A stretch of 64,000 bases of DNA from Burkholderia humptydooensis (GCF_001513745.1 NZ_CP013382.1:248001-312000), one strand, 5' to 3'; shown: positions 1-9,873, counted from the stretch's first letter. Program-made: numbers and translations. The notes: generated by a model from the sequence alone, not told the origin.

Positions 1-1066
1 GCTCGCGCCCGTCAACAAGGACACGGTCGCGAAGTTCGGCGATGCGTGGACGCGCCCGAAGAACATCGTGAGCAACGGCCCGTACACGCTCGTCGACTGG
101 CAGCCGAACAACCGGATCGTGATGGCGAAGAGCGACAAGTACTGGAACGCGCGCAACGTCGTGGTCCGCAAGGTGACGTACCTGCCGATCGAGAACGACG
201 AGACCGCGCTGCGGATGTACCAGGCGGGCCAGATCGACTATACGTATTCGATTCCCGCGGGCGGCTTCGGCCAGGTCAGCAAGCAGTTCGGCAAGGAGCT
301 GCGGCCGGGGCTGCAGCTCGCGACGTATTACTACTACCTGAAGAACAGCGATCCGGCGCTGAAGGAAAAGCGCGTGCGCGAAGCGCTCGCGATGGTGCTC
401 GACCGCGAGATTCTCACGTCGAAGATCACGCAGGCGGGCGAAGTGCCGATGTACGGGCTGATGCCGAAGGGCGTGAAGGGCGTGCAGCGGCCGTTCACGC
501 CGGACTGGGCGTCGTGGCCGATGGCCAGGCGCGTCGATTACGCGAAGAACCTGCTGAAGCAGGCGGGCTATAGCGACGCGAATCCGCTCACGTTCACGCT
601 GACCTACAACACGAACGATCTGCACAAGAAGGTCGCGCTGTTCGCGGCGTCCGAATGGCGCACGAAGCTCGGCGTGACGGCGAAGCTCGAGAACGTCGAG
701 TTCAAGGTGCTGATGAAGCAGCGCCACGACGGCAAGGTGCAGGTCGCGCGCGACGGCTGGTTCGCCGACTACAACGACGCGATGACGTTCTTCGACCTGA
801 TCCGCTGCGGCAGTTCGCAGAACACGGTCGGCTACTGCAACCCGAAGGTCGATGCGATCGTCGCCGAGGCGAACCAGAAGCTCGACGACGGCGCGCGCGC
901 GGCATTGCTCACGCAGGCGCACGATCTCGCGATGAACGACTATCCGATGGTGCCGCTCTTCCAGTATTCGGCGGACCGCCTCGTGAAGTCGTACGTCGGC
1001 GGCTACACGCTGACGAACTACATCGACATGCGCGCCTCGCAGGACATGTACCTGACCAAGCACTGA
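1..1066 (+). CDS. oppA: Peptide ABC transporter substrate-binding protein, OppA/MppA family (5' end outside window)
   Basis: The reading frame is open from base 2, so the start codon and signal peptide lie before the window; about 354 C-terminal residues are visible. The segment SNGPYTLVDW followed by a long alpha/beta domain is typical of periplasmic SBP_bac_5 proteins that capture oligopeptides. The C-terminal part, with VPLFQYSADRLVKSYVGGY, is the usual OppA ending. The stop lies 17 bases before the first permease gene, so this is the first visible member of an opp operon. The family assignment is firm; the actual ligand (oligopeptide, dipeptide or murein tripeptide) cannot be read from the sequence. 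Confidence 0.9.
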   Translation, partial: LAPVNKDTVAKFGDAWTRPKNIVSNGPYTLVDWQPNNRIVMAKSDKYWNARNVVVRKVTYLPIENDETALRMYQAGQIDYTYSIPAGGFGQVSKQFGKELRPGLQLATYYYYLKNSDPALKEKRVREALAMVLDREILTSKITQAGEVPMYGLMPKGVKGVQRPFTPDWASWPMARRVDYAKNLLKQAGYSDANPLTFTLTYNTNDLHKKVALFAASEWRTKLGVTAKLENVEFKVLMKQRHDGKVQVARDGWFADYNDAMTFFDLIRCGSSQNTVGYCNPKVDAIVAEANQKLDDGARAALLTQAHDLAMNDYPMVPLFQYSADRLVKSYVGGYTLTNYIDMRASQDMYLTKH

Positions 1067-1083
1067 CTGGAGCGGAGCCGATC

Positions 1084-2022
1084 ATGCTGGCCTACGCATT
1101 GCGACGCACGCTGTGGGCGGTGCCGACGATCCTCGCCGTCGTCACCGTCTGTTACCTGCTGCTGCATTTCACGCCCGGCGGGCCGTTCGACAGCGAGAAG
1201 CAGCTCTCCGCCGCGACGCTCGCGAACCTGAACGCGAAGTACCACCTCGACGAGCCGCTGTGGAAGCAGTACCTGCTGTATCTCGGCTCGCTGCTGCAAG
1301 GCGATCTCGGCCCTTCGTTCCGTTATACGGACTGGTCCGTCAACGATCTGGTGCGCAAGGCGTTTCCGGTGAGCCTCGGCGTCGGCGGCGTGTCGATTCC
1401 GCTGTCGATCGCGCTCGGCGTGCTGCTCGGCACGATCGCCGCGGTGCGGCGCGACAGTTTCGTCGATCGCTTCGTGATGCTGATCGGCAACTTCGGCAAC
1501 GTGATTCCGCCGTTCGTGCTCGGCCCGGTGCTCGTGCTGATCTTCGCGATCGCGCTGAAGACGTCCGAGGGCGCCGGCTGGCTGCCCGCCGGCGGCTGGG
1601 GCGACGGCGGCTGGCGCTACCGCGTGCTGCCCGTCACGCTGCTCACGCTGATCAACGTATCGCTGCTCGCGCGCGTGATGCGCGGCTCGATGATCGAGAC
1701 GCTGTCGAGCAACTACATCCGCACCGCGCGCGCGAAGGGGCTGCCTGGTCACACGATCGTGCTGCGCCACGCGCTCAAGCCCGCGCTGATGCCTGTCGTG
1801 TCGCTGTTCGGCACGGTCTGCATCTCGTCCATCACCGCGGCCGTCGTGACGGAATCGGTGTTCGCGCTGCCGGGCCTGGGCCAGCTCGTCGTCAACGGCG
1901 CGATCAATCGCGACTACACGCTCGTGCTCGGCCTCGTCGTGCTGACGACCGTCTGCGCGGTGCTGTTCAACCTGCTGGTCGACCTCGCGTACGCGTGGCT
2001 CGATCCGCGCATCCGCTATTGA
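1084..2022 (+). CDS. oppB: Peptide ABC transporter permease OppB
   Basis: Inner-membrane permease of 312 residues. It starts MLAYALRRTLWAVPTIL with the first membrane helix, as in OppB/DppB. The C-terminal half carries the conserved BPD permease EAA loop (around RTARAKGLPGHTIVLRHALKPALMPVV), which contacts the ATPases. The ATG at 1084 was chosen because the membrane helix begins directly there and the preceding bases contain GGAGCGGAG as a ribosome site; an open frame upstream carries no homology. It forms the translocation pore with the next gene, 12 bases downstream. Confidence 0.93.
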   Translation: MLAYALRRTLWAVPTILAVVTVCYLLLHFTPGGPFDSEKQLSAATLANLNAKYHLDEPLWKQYLLYLGSLLQGDLGPSFRYTDWSVNDLVRKAFPVSLGVGGVSIPLSIALGVLLGTIAAVRRDSFVDRFVMLIGNFGNVIPPFVLGPVLVLIFAIALKTSEGAGWLPAGGWGDGGWRYRVLPVTLLTLINVSLLARVMRGSMIETLSSNYIRTARAKGLPGHTIVLRHALKPALMPVVSLFGTVCISSITAAVVTESVFALPGLGQLVVNGAINRDYTLVLGLVVLTTVCAVLFNLLVDLAYAWLDPRIRY

Positions 2023-2034
2023 GAGGGCGACGCG

Positions 2035-2937
2035 ATGACGCCTGTTACCTCTTCGATCGAGCTGCCGGAGCCGGCCGCCGCGCCGCCGCGCTCGCGCACG
2101 CCGCTCGAGCTCGCCGCGCGCCGCTTCGTGCGCAACCGCGCGGCGCTCGCGAGCCTCGCGGTGCTCGTGCTGATCGCGCTCGCGTGCTTCGCCGGCCCGC
2201 TGCTGTTGCCCAACGATCCGGCCGCGAGCGACTGGTCGTCGATCAGTCTCGCGCCGACCACCGCGAACGCGCATTGGTTCGGCACCGACGAGCTCGGCCG
2301 CGATCTGCTCGTGCGCACGCTGATCGGCGGGCGCGTGTCGCTCGAGGTCGGCCTGCTCGGTACGTTCGTGTCGGGCCTCTTCGGCGTCGCGTGGGGCGCG
2401 GTCGCGGGCTTTGCCGGCGGCCGTGTCGACGCGGCGATGATGCGGGTCGTCGACATGATGTATGCGATTCCGTATCTGCTGATCGCGATCCTGATGATGA
2501 CGCTGTTCGGCCGCTCGTTCATCCTCGTCGTGCTGACGATCAGCGCGTTCTCGTGGCTCGACATGGCGCGCGTCGTGCGCGGCCAGACGCTTTCGCTGCG
2601 CACGCGCGAGTTCGTCGACGCGGCGCGCGCGATCGGCGTCGCGCCGGCCGCGATCGTGCGGCGCCACATCGTGCCGAATCTGCTCGGCGTCGTGGTGGTC
2701 TACGCGACCGTCAGCGTGCCGGCGATCGTGCTGACCGAATCGGTGCTGTCGTTTCTCGGGCTCGGCGTGCAGGAGCCGATGACGAGCTGGGGCGTGCTGA
2801 TCCAGGACGGCGCGCAGAAGCTCGAGGCGATGCCGTGGCTGCTGCTCGCGCCCGCCGTGATGCTGTGCGTGACGCTCTATTGCGTGAACTTCGTCGGCGA
2901 TGGCTTGCGCGACGCACTCGATCCGAAGGACCGCTGA
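2035..2937 (+). CDS. oppC: Peptide ABC transporter permease OppC
   Basis: Inner-membrane permease of 300 residues, pairing with OppB. A proline- and alanine-rich cytoplasmic N-terminus of about 35 residues precedes the first helix (LASLAVLVLIALACFAGPLL), as in OppC. WFGTDELGRDLLVR is the conserved OppC signature after the first periplasmic segment, and VDAARAIGVAPAAIVRRHIVPN is the EAA loop. It is followed after one base by the first ATPase gene, consistent with translational coupling. Confidence 0.93.
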   Translation: MTPVTSSIELPEPAAAPPRSRTPLELAARRFVRNRAALASLAVLVLIALACFAGPLLLPNDPAASDWSSISLAPTTANAHWFGTDELGRDLLVRTLIGGRVSLEVGLLGTFVSGLFGVAWGAVAGFAGGRVDAAMMRVVDMMYAIPYLLIAILMMTLFGRSFILVVLTISAFSWLDMARVVRGQTLSLRTREFVDAARAIGVAPAAIVRRHIVPNLLGVVVVYATVSVPAIVLTESVLSFLGLGVQEPMTSWGVLIQDGAQKLEAMPWLLLAPAVMLCVTLYCVNFVGDGLRDALDPKDR

Positions 2938-2938
2938 G

Positions 2939-3928
2939 ATGGCGCTGCTCGAAGTCAAGAATCTCGGCGTGCGCTTCACGCGCAGGGAAGGCGAGCCGAT
3001 CGACGCGGTGTCGGGCGTGTCGTTCTCGCTCGAAGCGGGCAGAACGCTCGGCATCGTCGGCGAATCGGGCTCCGGCAAGAGCCAGACGGTGATGGCGCTG
3101 CTCGGCCTGCTCGCGGGAAACGGGGCGACGTCCGGCGAGGCGCTGTTCGACGGCGAGAACCTGCTGCGGATGAGCATGCGGCAGTTGAACGAGGTGCGCG
3201 GCAACCGGATCGGGATGATCTTCCAGGACCCGATGACGTCGCTCAATCCGTTCCTGACGATCGAGCGGCAGATGACCGAGAGCCTGCAGCTCCATCGGAA
3301 GATGTCGCGCAAGGACGCGGTCAAGCGTGCGATCGAGGCGCTCGAATCGGTCAGGATTCCTGACGCCGCGCGCCGGGTCCGGATGTATCCGCACGAGTTC
3401 TCGGGCGGCATGCGGCAGCGCGTGATGATCGCGATGGCGCTGCTGCTCGAGCCGGAGGTCCTGATCGCCGACGAGCCGACGACCGCGCTCGACGTCACCG
3501 TGCAGGCGCAGATCATCGAGCTGCTGCGCGAGTTGAACCGCGAGCGCGGCACGTCGATCGTGCTGATCACGCACGACATGGGCGTCGTCGCGGGGCTCGC
3601 CGACGACGTGATGGTGATGTACGCGGGCCGCACGGTCGAATACGCGAGCGCCGACGCGATCTTCTCCGCGCCGTCGCACCCGTACACGATCGGCCTGCTG
3701 AACGCGCTGCCGCGCCTCGACGCGCCCGACGACGTGCCGCTCGTCGCGATTCCCGGCAATCCGCCGCTGCCCGGCCAGGGGCTGCTCGGCTGCGCGTTCG
3801 CGAAGCGCTGTTCTCACGCATCGGATCGATGCGGCGCCGAGCGCCCCGATCTGATTCCCTATTCGGACGCGGGCGCTGTGCGCGCGTGTCATCGGCCCAT
3901 TGCGGAAATCACGGGAGGGCTGCGATGA
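2939..3928 (+). CDS. oppD: Peptide ABC transporter ATP-binding protein OppD
   Basis: Cytoplasmic ATPase of 329 residues. Walker [11 protein letters not shown], the Q-loop [11 protein letters not shown], signature FSGGMRQR, Walker [13 protein letters not shown] and switch His (LITHD) are all visible in order. The C-terminal oligopeptide-transporter extension with cysteines near positions 290-325 is present, as in Opp/Dpp ATPases where it holds an Fe-S cluster. The ATG at 2939 directly follows the oppC stop. It ends with a 4-base ATGA overlap with the next gene. Confidence 0.93.
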   Translation: MALLEVKNLGVRFTRREGEPIDAVSGVSFSLEAGRTLGIVGESGSGKSQTVMALLGLLAGNGATSGEALFDGENLLRMSMRQLNEVRGNRIGMIFQDPMTSLNPFLTIERQMTESLQLHRKMSRKDAVKRAIEALESVRIPDAARRVRMYPHEFSGGMRQRVMIAMALLLEPEVLIADEPTTALDVTVQAQIIELLRELNRERGTSIVLITHDMGVVAGLADDVMVMYAGRTVEYASADAIFSAPSHPYTIGLLNALPRLDAPDDVPLVAIPGNPPLPGQGLLGCAFAKRCSHASDRCGAERPDLIPYSDAGAVRACHRPIAEITGGLR

Positions 3929-5043
3929 GCGCCGCGACCGATCTCATTTCTTCCACTTCGTCATTCGTATCGGCATCGCCGGGCGCGCCGGGCGCAGGCG
4001 TTGCCTCCGGCGTCGAGGCGCGAAGCGTCGATGCGTCATCGCGCACCGATGCGCTGCTGTCGGTGCACGATCTCAAGGTGCATTTCCGCGTGCCGCTCGG
4101 CGGCTATCCGTGGTCGCCGAAGGGCACGCTGCGCGCGGTAGACGGCGTGTCGTTCGACGTGAAGCGCGGCGAGACCGTCGGGCTCGTCGGCGAATCGGGC
4201 TGCGGCAAGTCGACGCTCGCGCGCGCGCTGATCGGCCTCGCGCCGGTGACGGCGGGCACCGTGCAGTGGCGCGGCGCGCCGATCGTGAGCGGCGTGCGCC
4301 GCGACGCGCGCAAGATTCGCCGCGAAATGCAGATGATCTTTCAGGATCCGCTCGCGTCGCTCGATCCGCGCATGACGATCGAGCAGGTCGTCGCCGAGCC
4401 GCTCGTCACGCATCAGCCGGGCATCGGCCGCGACGAAGTGCGCCGCCGCGTGTTGACGATGCTCGAGCGCGTCGGCTTGAACGCCCACCACCTGCTTCGT
4501 TATCCGCACGAATTTTCCGGCGGGCAATGCCAGCGCGTAGGCATCGCGCGCGCGTTGATCGGCGAGCCGCATCTCGTGATCTGCGACGAGCCCGTGTCCG
4601 CGCTCGACGTGTCGATTCAGGCGCAGATCGTCAATCTGCTGCGCGATCTGCAGCGCGAGCTTTCGCTGTCCTACCTGTTCGTCGCGCACGATCTCGCCGT
4701 CGTCAAGGCGATCAGCCAGCGCGTGCTCGTGATGTATCTCGGCCGCGTGATGGAGTTCGGCACGCGCCGCGACGTGTACGGCACGCCGCAGCATCCGTAC
4801 ACGCGCGCGCTGCTCGCCGCCGCGCCGACGCCGGAGCCCGCGCGCGAGCGCGCGCGGCGCCCGTTGTTGCTCGCAAGCGAGATGCCTTCGCCGCTCGATC
4901 CGCCGTCGGGCTGCGCGTTTCGCACGCGCTGCCCGGACGCGATCGATGCGTGCGCGCGCGAGGTGCCGCAGCCCGAAGTGCGTGGGGCGACGGCCGCGCG
5001 CGTCGCGTGCATCCGGGCGGGCACGGGCGGCGCGCCGGGCTGA
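3925..5043 (+). CDS. oppF: Peptide ABC transporter ATP-binding protein OppF
   Basis: Second ATPase of the importer, 372 residues. It has a serine- and alanine-rich N-terminal extension of about 40 residues before the ABC domain starts at [11 protein letters not shown]. Walker [11 protein letters not shown], signature FSGGQCQR, Walker [12 protein letters not shown] and the switch HD are intact, and the C-terminal Cys-containing Opp extension follows ([16 protein letters not shown]). The start overlaps the oppD stop in an ATGA, with GGGAGGG just upstream. OppD and OppF together energise the OppBC channel. Confidence 0.92.
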   Translation: MSAATDLISSTSSFVSASPGAPGAGVASGVEARSVDASSRTDALLSVHDLKVHFRVPLGGYPWSPKGTLRAVDGVSFDVKRGETVGLVGESGCGKSTLARALIGLAPVTAGTVQWRGAPIVSGVRRDARKIRREMQMIFQDPLASLDPRMTIEQVVAEPLVTHQPGIGRDEVRRRVLTMLERVGLNAHHLLRYPHEFSGGQCQRVGIARALIGEPHLVICDEPVSALDVSIQAQIVNLLRDLQRELSLSYLFVAHDLAVVKAISQRVLVMYLGRVMEFGTRRDVYGTPQHPYTRALLAAAPTPEPARERARRPLLLASEMPSPLDPPSGCAFRTRCPDAIDACAREVPQPEVRGATAARVACIRAGTGGAPG

Positions 5044-5144
5044 GCAGGACCGACAAAGACACAACAAGCCAACAGGGGTGTGGACGGCGCGAAAGATCTT
5101 CGCGCCGTGGGAAGGCGCGTCGTCACGGCGGCGCGTCGGGGTAT

Positions 5145-5169
5145 CGCCGGCCGCGATGCGCGGCCGGCG
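5145..5169. terminator. Perfect GC hairpin between oppF and the porin gene
   Basis: Eleven-base perfect inverted repeat (CGCCGGCCGCG with a 3-base loop) in the 157-base gap between oppF and the porin. No T-run follows on either strand, so it may act as a processing or stabilising stem between opp and the porin rather than as a true terminator. Confidence 0.4.
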
Positions 5170-5200
5170 AGTGGGTAGTCAACATAAAAAGAGAAGCGCA

Positions 5201-6661
5201 ATGACACAACATCGATCGATGAAGAGGGTCGCGCGGGCAGTCGTGCTCGCGTGGGGACTGCCGATGCTCACCGGCGTGTCGATTTCGGGTGCCGCGCGCG
5301 CGGACGATGCGGCGCCTGCCGCGCCGGCTCAGGCGCCATCCGCCGCGACGCTCGTGCAGCAGGCGACGACGCCGAACGCCATCATCAACGCCGACGCCAC
5401 GCAGGCGGTCATGCCGCCGGAGCCGGTGTCGAGCCAGGCGAAATCGAACGGCTTCATTGCCGACAGCCATTTCGACGTGCTGTTGCGCAACTACGCGGAC
5501 GTGCTCGATTCGAAGGGCGGACCGCATCGCCATGCCTGGATTCAGGGCGTGATGGCGAACTTCGAGTCCGGCTACACGGGCGGGCTGATCGGCTTCGGCG
5601 TGGATGCGTCGATCTATGCGGCGCTGAAGCTCGATGGCGGCGCGGGCGGCGGCAACATGGTGCACATCGCGAAGGGCGGCGGCGGCTCGAACCAGCTCGC
5701 GTGGGCGTTTCCCGGCATCTATGACGTAAAGGCGCGCATCTCGAACACGGTGATCAAGTACGGTCTGCAGGCGGTCGACAATCCGTTCATGGAGCAGCAC
5801 GACAACCGCGCGCTGCCGCCGACGTTCCTCGGCGCGACGATCGTCAGCAACGAATTCAAGAACGTGATGCTCGAAGCGGGCAGCTTCACGAAGACCAACG
5901 CGCGCGGTCATACGACGCTGACGAACCTGACGACGCAATACGGCGGCACGCGCGTCGATCGCTTCACGTACGTTGGCGGCACGTGGGATTATTCGTCGAC
6001 GGGCTCGGCGTCGTTCTACGCGGGCCAGGCCGACGACGTCTGGCGCCAGTACTACGGTTCGGTCAAGCAGAGCTACGGTTCGCCGCAGGCGATCAAGTGG
6101 ACGGGCTTCGGCAACTTCTATTCGACGCGCGATACGGGCGACGCGCGCCAGGGCAAGATCGACAACAACGCATACAGCCTGTCGCTCGCCGCGCAGCACG
6201 GCCCGCACGAACTGCTGCTCGGCTATCAGCAGGTGCTCGGCGACCAGTTCTTCGATTACCTGAATGAAACGAACGGCATCTTCCTCGTCGATTCGATGGA
6301 CGTCGACTACAACGCGCCGCACGAAAAATCGCTGCAACTGCGCTACACGTTCTACGGCAAGGAGGCGGGGCTGCCCGGCTTCAAGGCGATGGTGTGGGGC
6401 GTGACGGGCTGGGGCGCGGACGGCTCCGCGAGCGCGGCGCTCGATCCGACGCGCTCGAGCATCTACTGGAAGGACGGCGCGCCGGTGCAGGGCCGTCACC
6501 ACGAGTTCGGCTTCATTCCGTCGTACACGATCCAGAGCGGCAAGCTCAAGGATACGAAGATCACGTTCATCGCGATGTGGCACGTCGGCTCGGCGCACTA
6601 CTCGGACAGCACCAATCAGGAATACCGGCTGGTCGTGAACGTCCCCGTGAAGGTGTTCTGA
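5201..6661 (+). CDS. Outer-membrane porin, OprD family
   Basis: 486 residues with a cleavable signal peptide (MTQHRSMKRVARAVVLAWGL, cleavage near ARADDA). The mature part begins with the OprD-like segment NGFIADSHFDVLLRNYADV, continues with many alternating aromatic/polar beta-strands, and ends with the outer-membrane C-terminal phenylalanine (VNVPVKVF). OprD-family channels are substrate-specific pores for amino acids, peptides or aromatic acids. Its place directly behind oppABCDF suggests that it brings the same peptides across the outer membrane, as the OpdP porin beside the dpp operon does in Pseudomonas; this pairing is inference. Family certain, substrate not. Confidence 0.85.
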   Translation: MTQHRSMKRVARAVVLAWGLPMLTGVSISGAARADDAAPAAPAQAPSAATLVQQATTPNAIINADATQAVMPPEPVSSQAKSNGFIADSHFDVLLRNYADVLDSKGGPHRHAWIQGVMANFESGYTGGLIGFGVDASIYAALKLDGGAGGGNMVHIAKGGGGSNQLAWAFPGIYDVKARISNTVIKYGLQAVDNPFMEQHDNRALPPTFLGATIVSNEFKNVMLEAGSFTKTNARGHTTLTNLTTQYGGTRVDRFTYVGGTWDYSSTGSASFYAGQADDVWRQYYGSVKQSYGSPQAIKWTGFGNFYSTRDTGDARQGKIDNNAYSLSLAAQHGPHELLLGYQQVLGDQFFDYLNETNGIFLVDSMDVDYNAPHEKSLQLRYTFYGKEAGLPGFKAMVWGVTGWGADGSASAALDPTRSSIYWKDGAPVQGRHHEFGFIPSYTIQSGKLKDTKITFIAMWHVGSAHYSDSTNQEYRLVVNVPVKVF

Positions 6662-6781
6662 GGATGCCGAAGCGAATCGGGCGGCGGCGAGGATTCGGCT
6701 GCCGCCGTCCGGCGTCGGTGTTGCTGCGTGCGCGCGGCGTTCGCGTTCGCGCGCGGGCGCGCCGCCGTTCGATCGGACGAA

Positions 6782-7774
6782 TCAGGCGGTCTTCGGCGCC
6801 GACGCGAGCGCTGGCGCTTCGCCCACCGGCTGCGGATCGAGCTCGGCCAATCGCCGGCCCGCGTCGCGCCATGCGTCGAGGCCGCCGCGCAGCGCGAGCG
6901 CATCGGCGAAGCCCGCCTGCTTGAGGCGCTGCGCCATCAGCGCCGCCGACACCTCGTTCGGGCACGAGCAATAGATCACGAATTTCTGCGTGGCCGGATA
7001 GCGCGCGACGATGTCGCGCAGATCGCGTTCGTCGGCGAATTGCGCGCCGGGGATCGCGTACGGATCGAGCTTGCGGTGCTCGGGCGAGCGCGCATCGAAG
7101 ACGACGGGCGCGGGATCGGTTCGCAGCAGCCGGTCGAGCTCGTCGACGTCGATTCGCGCGTTCGCGAGCTGGCGAATCAGCGCGCGCCGGCGCATCCAGC
7201 GCACGGCCGTATAGAGCGCGAGCAGCGCGACGATCACGACGAGCACCGCGCGGCCGAGCTGGTTCGCGCCCGTGAACAGCCAGTCGATCTGTTTCGCGAA
7301 CGCGAATCCGATCGCAACGCCGCAGCCCGCCCACAGCAGCGCGCCGAGCCCGTCGTAGCCGACGAACGTTCGATAGCGCGTGCCGAGCGCGCCCGCCATC
7401 GGCACCGAGATCAGCGACAGCCCCGGAATGAAGCGCGCGACCGTGAGCACGCGCACGCCCCAGCGGCCGAAGAAGCGCTCGGTCTTCTTCACGCAGCTAT
7501 CGCGCGACAGCGAAAGCTTGCATAAGGTTTTCAGCGCGCGGCCGCCGAAATGCCGGCCGGCGACGTACCACACGGTGTCGCCGATCAGCGCCGCGAGCAC
7601 CGCGAGCGCGAGCACGGGCGCGAGCTGCGCGCCGAGCGCATCCGGATGCAGCGTCGCCATCGCGCCGAACAGCACGAGCGTCGGCATCGCCGGCACAGGC
7701 AGGCCGATCGCGGCGGCGAGCACGTTGACGAACACGATGAGCGGCCCGAAGCGGGCGACGAGATCATGAAGCAT
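6782..7774 (-). CDS. DedA-family membrane protein with C-terminal rhodanese domain
   Basis: 330 residues. Positions 1-200 form a DedA/SNARE-associated membrane domain with several helices; the family motif region GRHFGGRALKTLCKL and the RFIPGLSLISVPMAGALG segment (the conserved FIPG loop) are clear. A basic stretch (WMRRRALIR) links it to a rhodanese-like domain from about 205 to 310, with DARSPEHRKLDPYAIPGA and the cysteine loop VIYCSCPNE. DedA proteins flip or transport lipids and depend on the proton motive force; the role of the fused rhodanese is unknown. Standalone gene, convergent with the porin. No clear terminator in the 120-base gap. Confidence 0.85.
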   Translation of the reverse strand: MLHDLVARFGPLIVFVNVLAAAIGLPVPAMPTLVLFGAMATLHPDALGAQLAPVLALAVLAALIGDTVWYVAGRHFGGRALKTLCKLSLSRDSCVKKTERFFGRWGVRVLTVARFIPGLSLISVPMAGALGTRYRTFVGYDGLGALLWAGCGVAIGFAFAKQIDWLFTGANQLGRAVLVVIVALLALYTAVRWMRRRALIRQLANARIDVDELDRLLRTDPAPVVFDARSPEHRKLDPYAIPGAQFADERDLRDIVARYPATQKFVIYCSCPNEVSAALMAQRLKQAGFADALALRGGLDAWRDAGRRLAELDPQPVGEAPALASAPKTA

Positions 7775-7887
7775 GACGAAACAATGGACGGTCGCCGCGA
7801 AAAGCGCGCGGCATGGAGCGCGTGGATGTGCCGATTATCGGCTATTTTCGGAAAGGGGATCACGCCGCGGATGGACGCGCGGCGAGG

Positions 7888-7921
7888 ACGGTGAGGGCGC
7901 GAGCGGGCGCGGCCTCACCGT
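7888..7921. terminator. Terminator-like hairpin after the small unknown gene
   Basis: ACGGTGAGG at 7888-7896 pairs perfectly with CCTCACCGT at 7913-7921, and an inner GCGC/GCGC pair extends the stem. It lies 7 bases beyond the stop of the minus-strand gene that ends at 7929. There is no T-tract, so termination strength is uncertain. Confidence 0.45.
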
Positions 7922-7928
7922 GGCGGGA

Positions 7929-8201
7929 TCAGTGCGTCGTGGTGCGGGCGAGCGGGATGGTGCCGTGCGTTTCGCCGGGCAGTTCCGCGCCGTGCGAACG
8001 AATCGCGGCGATCAACTCGGCGGGGGTGATTTCGTAGCGTACTTCCCGATGGATGCCGGGCTTGCGTTCGTCGACTTCGATGAGCAGTACGCTTTTACCG
8101 TCTTCGGTGGCCGCAAGACGCAGCGAGCGAAGCTCGCGGCCGTCGGCCGGATCGAATTCGGTCAGCAGGGTCATGGCCCCGGAAGAACCGGTCGTGCGCA
8201 T
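7929..8201 (-). CDS. Small protein of unknown function
   Basis: 90 residues, not recognised as a named family. The sequence MTLLTEFDPADGRELRSLRL followed by alternating charged and hydrophobic strands (KSVLLIEVDERKPGI, EVRYEITPAELIAAIRSHG) suggests a small folded cytoplasmic alpha/beta protein with no signal peptide or membrane helix. The ATG at 8201 is preferred because GAGGA lies 8 bases upstream; the frame is open to a TTG at 8255, which would add 18 residues. It is a single gene between the DedA protein and the GntP transporter. Confidence 0.6.
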   Translation of the reverse strand: MRTTGSSGAMTLLTEFDPADGRELRSLRLAATEDGKSVLLIEVDERKPGIHREVRYEITPAELIAAIRSHGAELPGETHGTIPLARTTTH

Positions 8202-8469
8202 TGAACGTGTCCTCGTGTCGTGAAGTAGGAAATGTTGCTTTGCGGACTGCTTCAATGCAGTTTAACCGAACCGGACGGCAGCAATGAGAATTTCGCGAGG
8301 CGTTCGAGCGGCGCGGGCGGGCGGCCTGCCGAAGCGTCGCCGCGCGTTGCGCGGCAGCCGTTCGGCGTTCGCGCAAACCCGCATGTTGTGGCGGCGCGTC
8401 ACGGCGAAAAGTATGAGTGAAGATGCGATCGGCCCGCCGCGAGACGGGCGTGTCGTGCCCGCCGCCGGA

Positions 8470-9873
8470 TCAGACGAGTCCCGTCAGATAATAGACGGCG
8501 ATCACGAAGAACACGGCGAGCGTCTTGATGACGGTCACGGCGAAGATGTCCCGGTACGATTCGCGGTGCGTGAGACCCGTCACCGCGAGCAGCGTGATCA
8601 CCGCGCCGTTGTGCGGCAGCGTGTCCATGCCGCCGCTTGCCATCGCGACGACCCGGTGCAGCACGTCCATCGGAATCTGCGCGGCCTGCGCGCCCTTGAT
8701 GAAGAGATCGGACATCGCCGCGAGCGCGATGCTCATTCCGCCCGACGCGGAGCCCGTGATCCCTGCGAGCGAGCTGACCGACACCGCCGCGTTGACGAGC
8801 GGATTCGGAATGTTCTTCAGCGCGTCGCCCACGACGATGAAGCCCGGCAGCGCGGCGATCACGCCGCCGAAGCCGTATTCGGACGCGGTGTTCATCGCGG
8901 CGAGCAGCGCGCCGCCGACGGCGGCCTTGGTGCCGGTCGCAAAACGCTCGTGCACGCGCTTGAACGCGGTGATGACGACGAGCAGGATGCCGAGCAGCAG
9001 CGCCGCCTCGACCGACCAGATCGCGACGACCGTCTTGATCGGCGTCGTGACCGGCGTGTGGACGCCCGGCAGCACGTCGGGCGGCACCGTGTAGGACGCG
9101 CCGCCGTACCACACTGGAATCAGTTTCGTCAGCGCGAAGTTCGCGACGCCGACGAGCACGAGCGGCGACACCGCGAGGAGCGGATTCGGCAGCGACTTCG
9201 TCTCGACGCGCTCCGGCTCGTTGACGAGCGACGTGCCGTAGCCTTCGCCGCGCGCGAGCGCCGAGCGGCGACGCCATTCGAGATACGACAGGCCGACGAC
9301 GATGATGAAGACCGACCCGATCGTGCCGAGCGCGGGCGCGGCCCACGCGGTGGTCTTGAAGAACGTCGTCGGGATGATGTTCTGGATCTGCGGCGTGCCC
9401 GGCAGCGAATCCATCGTGAACGAGAACGCGCCGAGCGCGATCGCGCCCGGCATCAGGCGCTTCGGAATGTTGCTCTGACGATAGAGCTCGGCCGCGAACG
9501 GATAGACGGCGAACACGACGACGAACAGCGACACGCCGCCATAGGTGAGCAGCGCGCACACCGCGACGATCACTGCATTCGCGCGCGATCGGCCGATGTA
9601 GCGGATCGCGGCGGCCACGATCGCCTCGGAGAAGCCGGACAGCTCGATCACCTTGCCGAACACGGCGCCGAGCAGGAAAACCGGGAAGTAGAGCTTCACG
9701 AAGCCGACCATCTTTTCCATGAAGATGCCGGAGAAGACGGGGGCGACGGCGGCGGGGTCGGTCAGCAGCACCGCGCCGAGCGCGGCGACGGGCGCGAACA
9801 GGATCACGCTGTAGCCGCGGTAGGCGGCGAACATCAGGAACGCCAGCGCGGCGAGGACGATCACGAATGACAA
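8470..9873 (-). CDS. GntP-family carboxylate/gluconate:H+ symporter
   Basis: 467 residues with about 12 membrane segments and the GntP-family pattern: N-terminal helix pair, long central segment SFTMDSLPGTPQIQNIIPTTFF, and C-terminal ASGGMSIALAAMSDLF. The family imports gluconate and other hydroxy acids with protons; the substrate here cannot be told from sequence. The start is a TTG with AGGAG upstream. The divergent neighbour is a sigma-54 activator, and a sigma-54-type promoter lies about 75 bases upstream of the start, so expression is probably switched on by that regulator in response to the transported acid. The 269 bases between it and the previous gene hold nothing recognisable. Confidence 0.85.
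   Translation of the reverse strand: MSFVIVLAALAFLMFAAYRGYSVILFAPVAALGAVLLTDPAAVAPVFSGIFMEKMVGFVKLYFPVFLLGAVFGKVIELSGFSEAIVAAAIRYIGRSRANAVIVAVCALLTYGGVSLFVVVFAVYPFAAELYRQSNIPKRLMPGAIALGAFSFTMDSLPGTPQIQNIIPTTFFKTTAWAAPALGTIGSVFIIVVGLSYLEWRRRSALARGEGYGTSLVNEPERVETKSLPNPLLAVSPLVLVGVANFALTKLIPVWYGGASYTVPPDVLPGVHTPVTTPIKTVVAIWSVEAALLLGILLVVITAFKRVHERFATGTKAAVGGALLAAMNTASEYGFGGVIAALPGFIVVGDALKNIPNPLVNAAVSVSSLAGITGSASGGMSIALAAMSDLFIKGAQAAQIPMDVLHRVVAMASGGMDTLPHNGAVITLLAVTGLTHRESYRDIFAVTVIKTLAVFFVIAVYYLTGLV

Noticed and set aside
1018..3759. A 913-codon minus-strand open frame across the opp genes
   Set aside because: It is Arg/His/Asp-rich, without any family motif, and runs antisense to well-supported permease and ATPase genes; such frames are common in DNA of this GC content.
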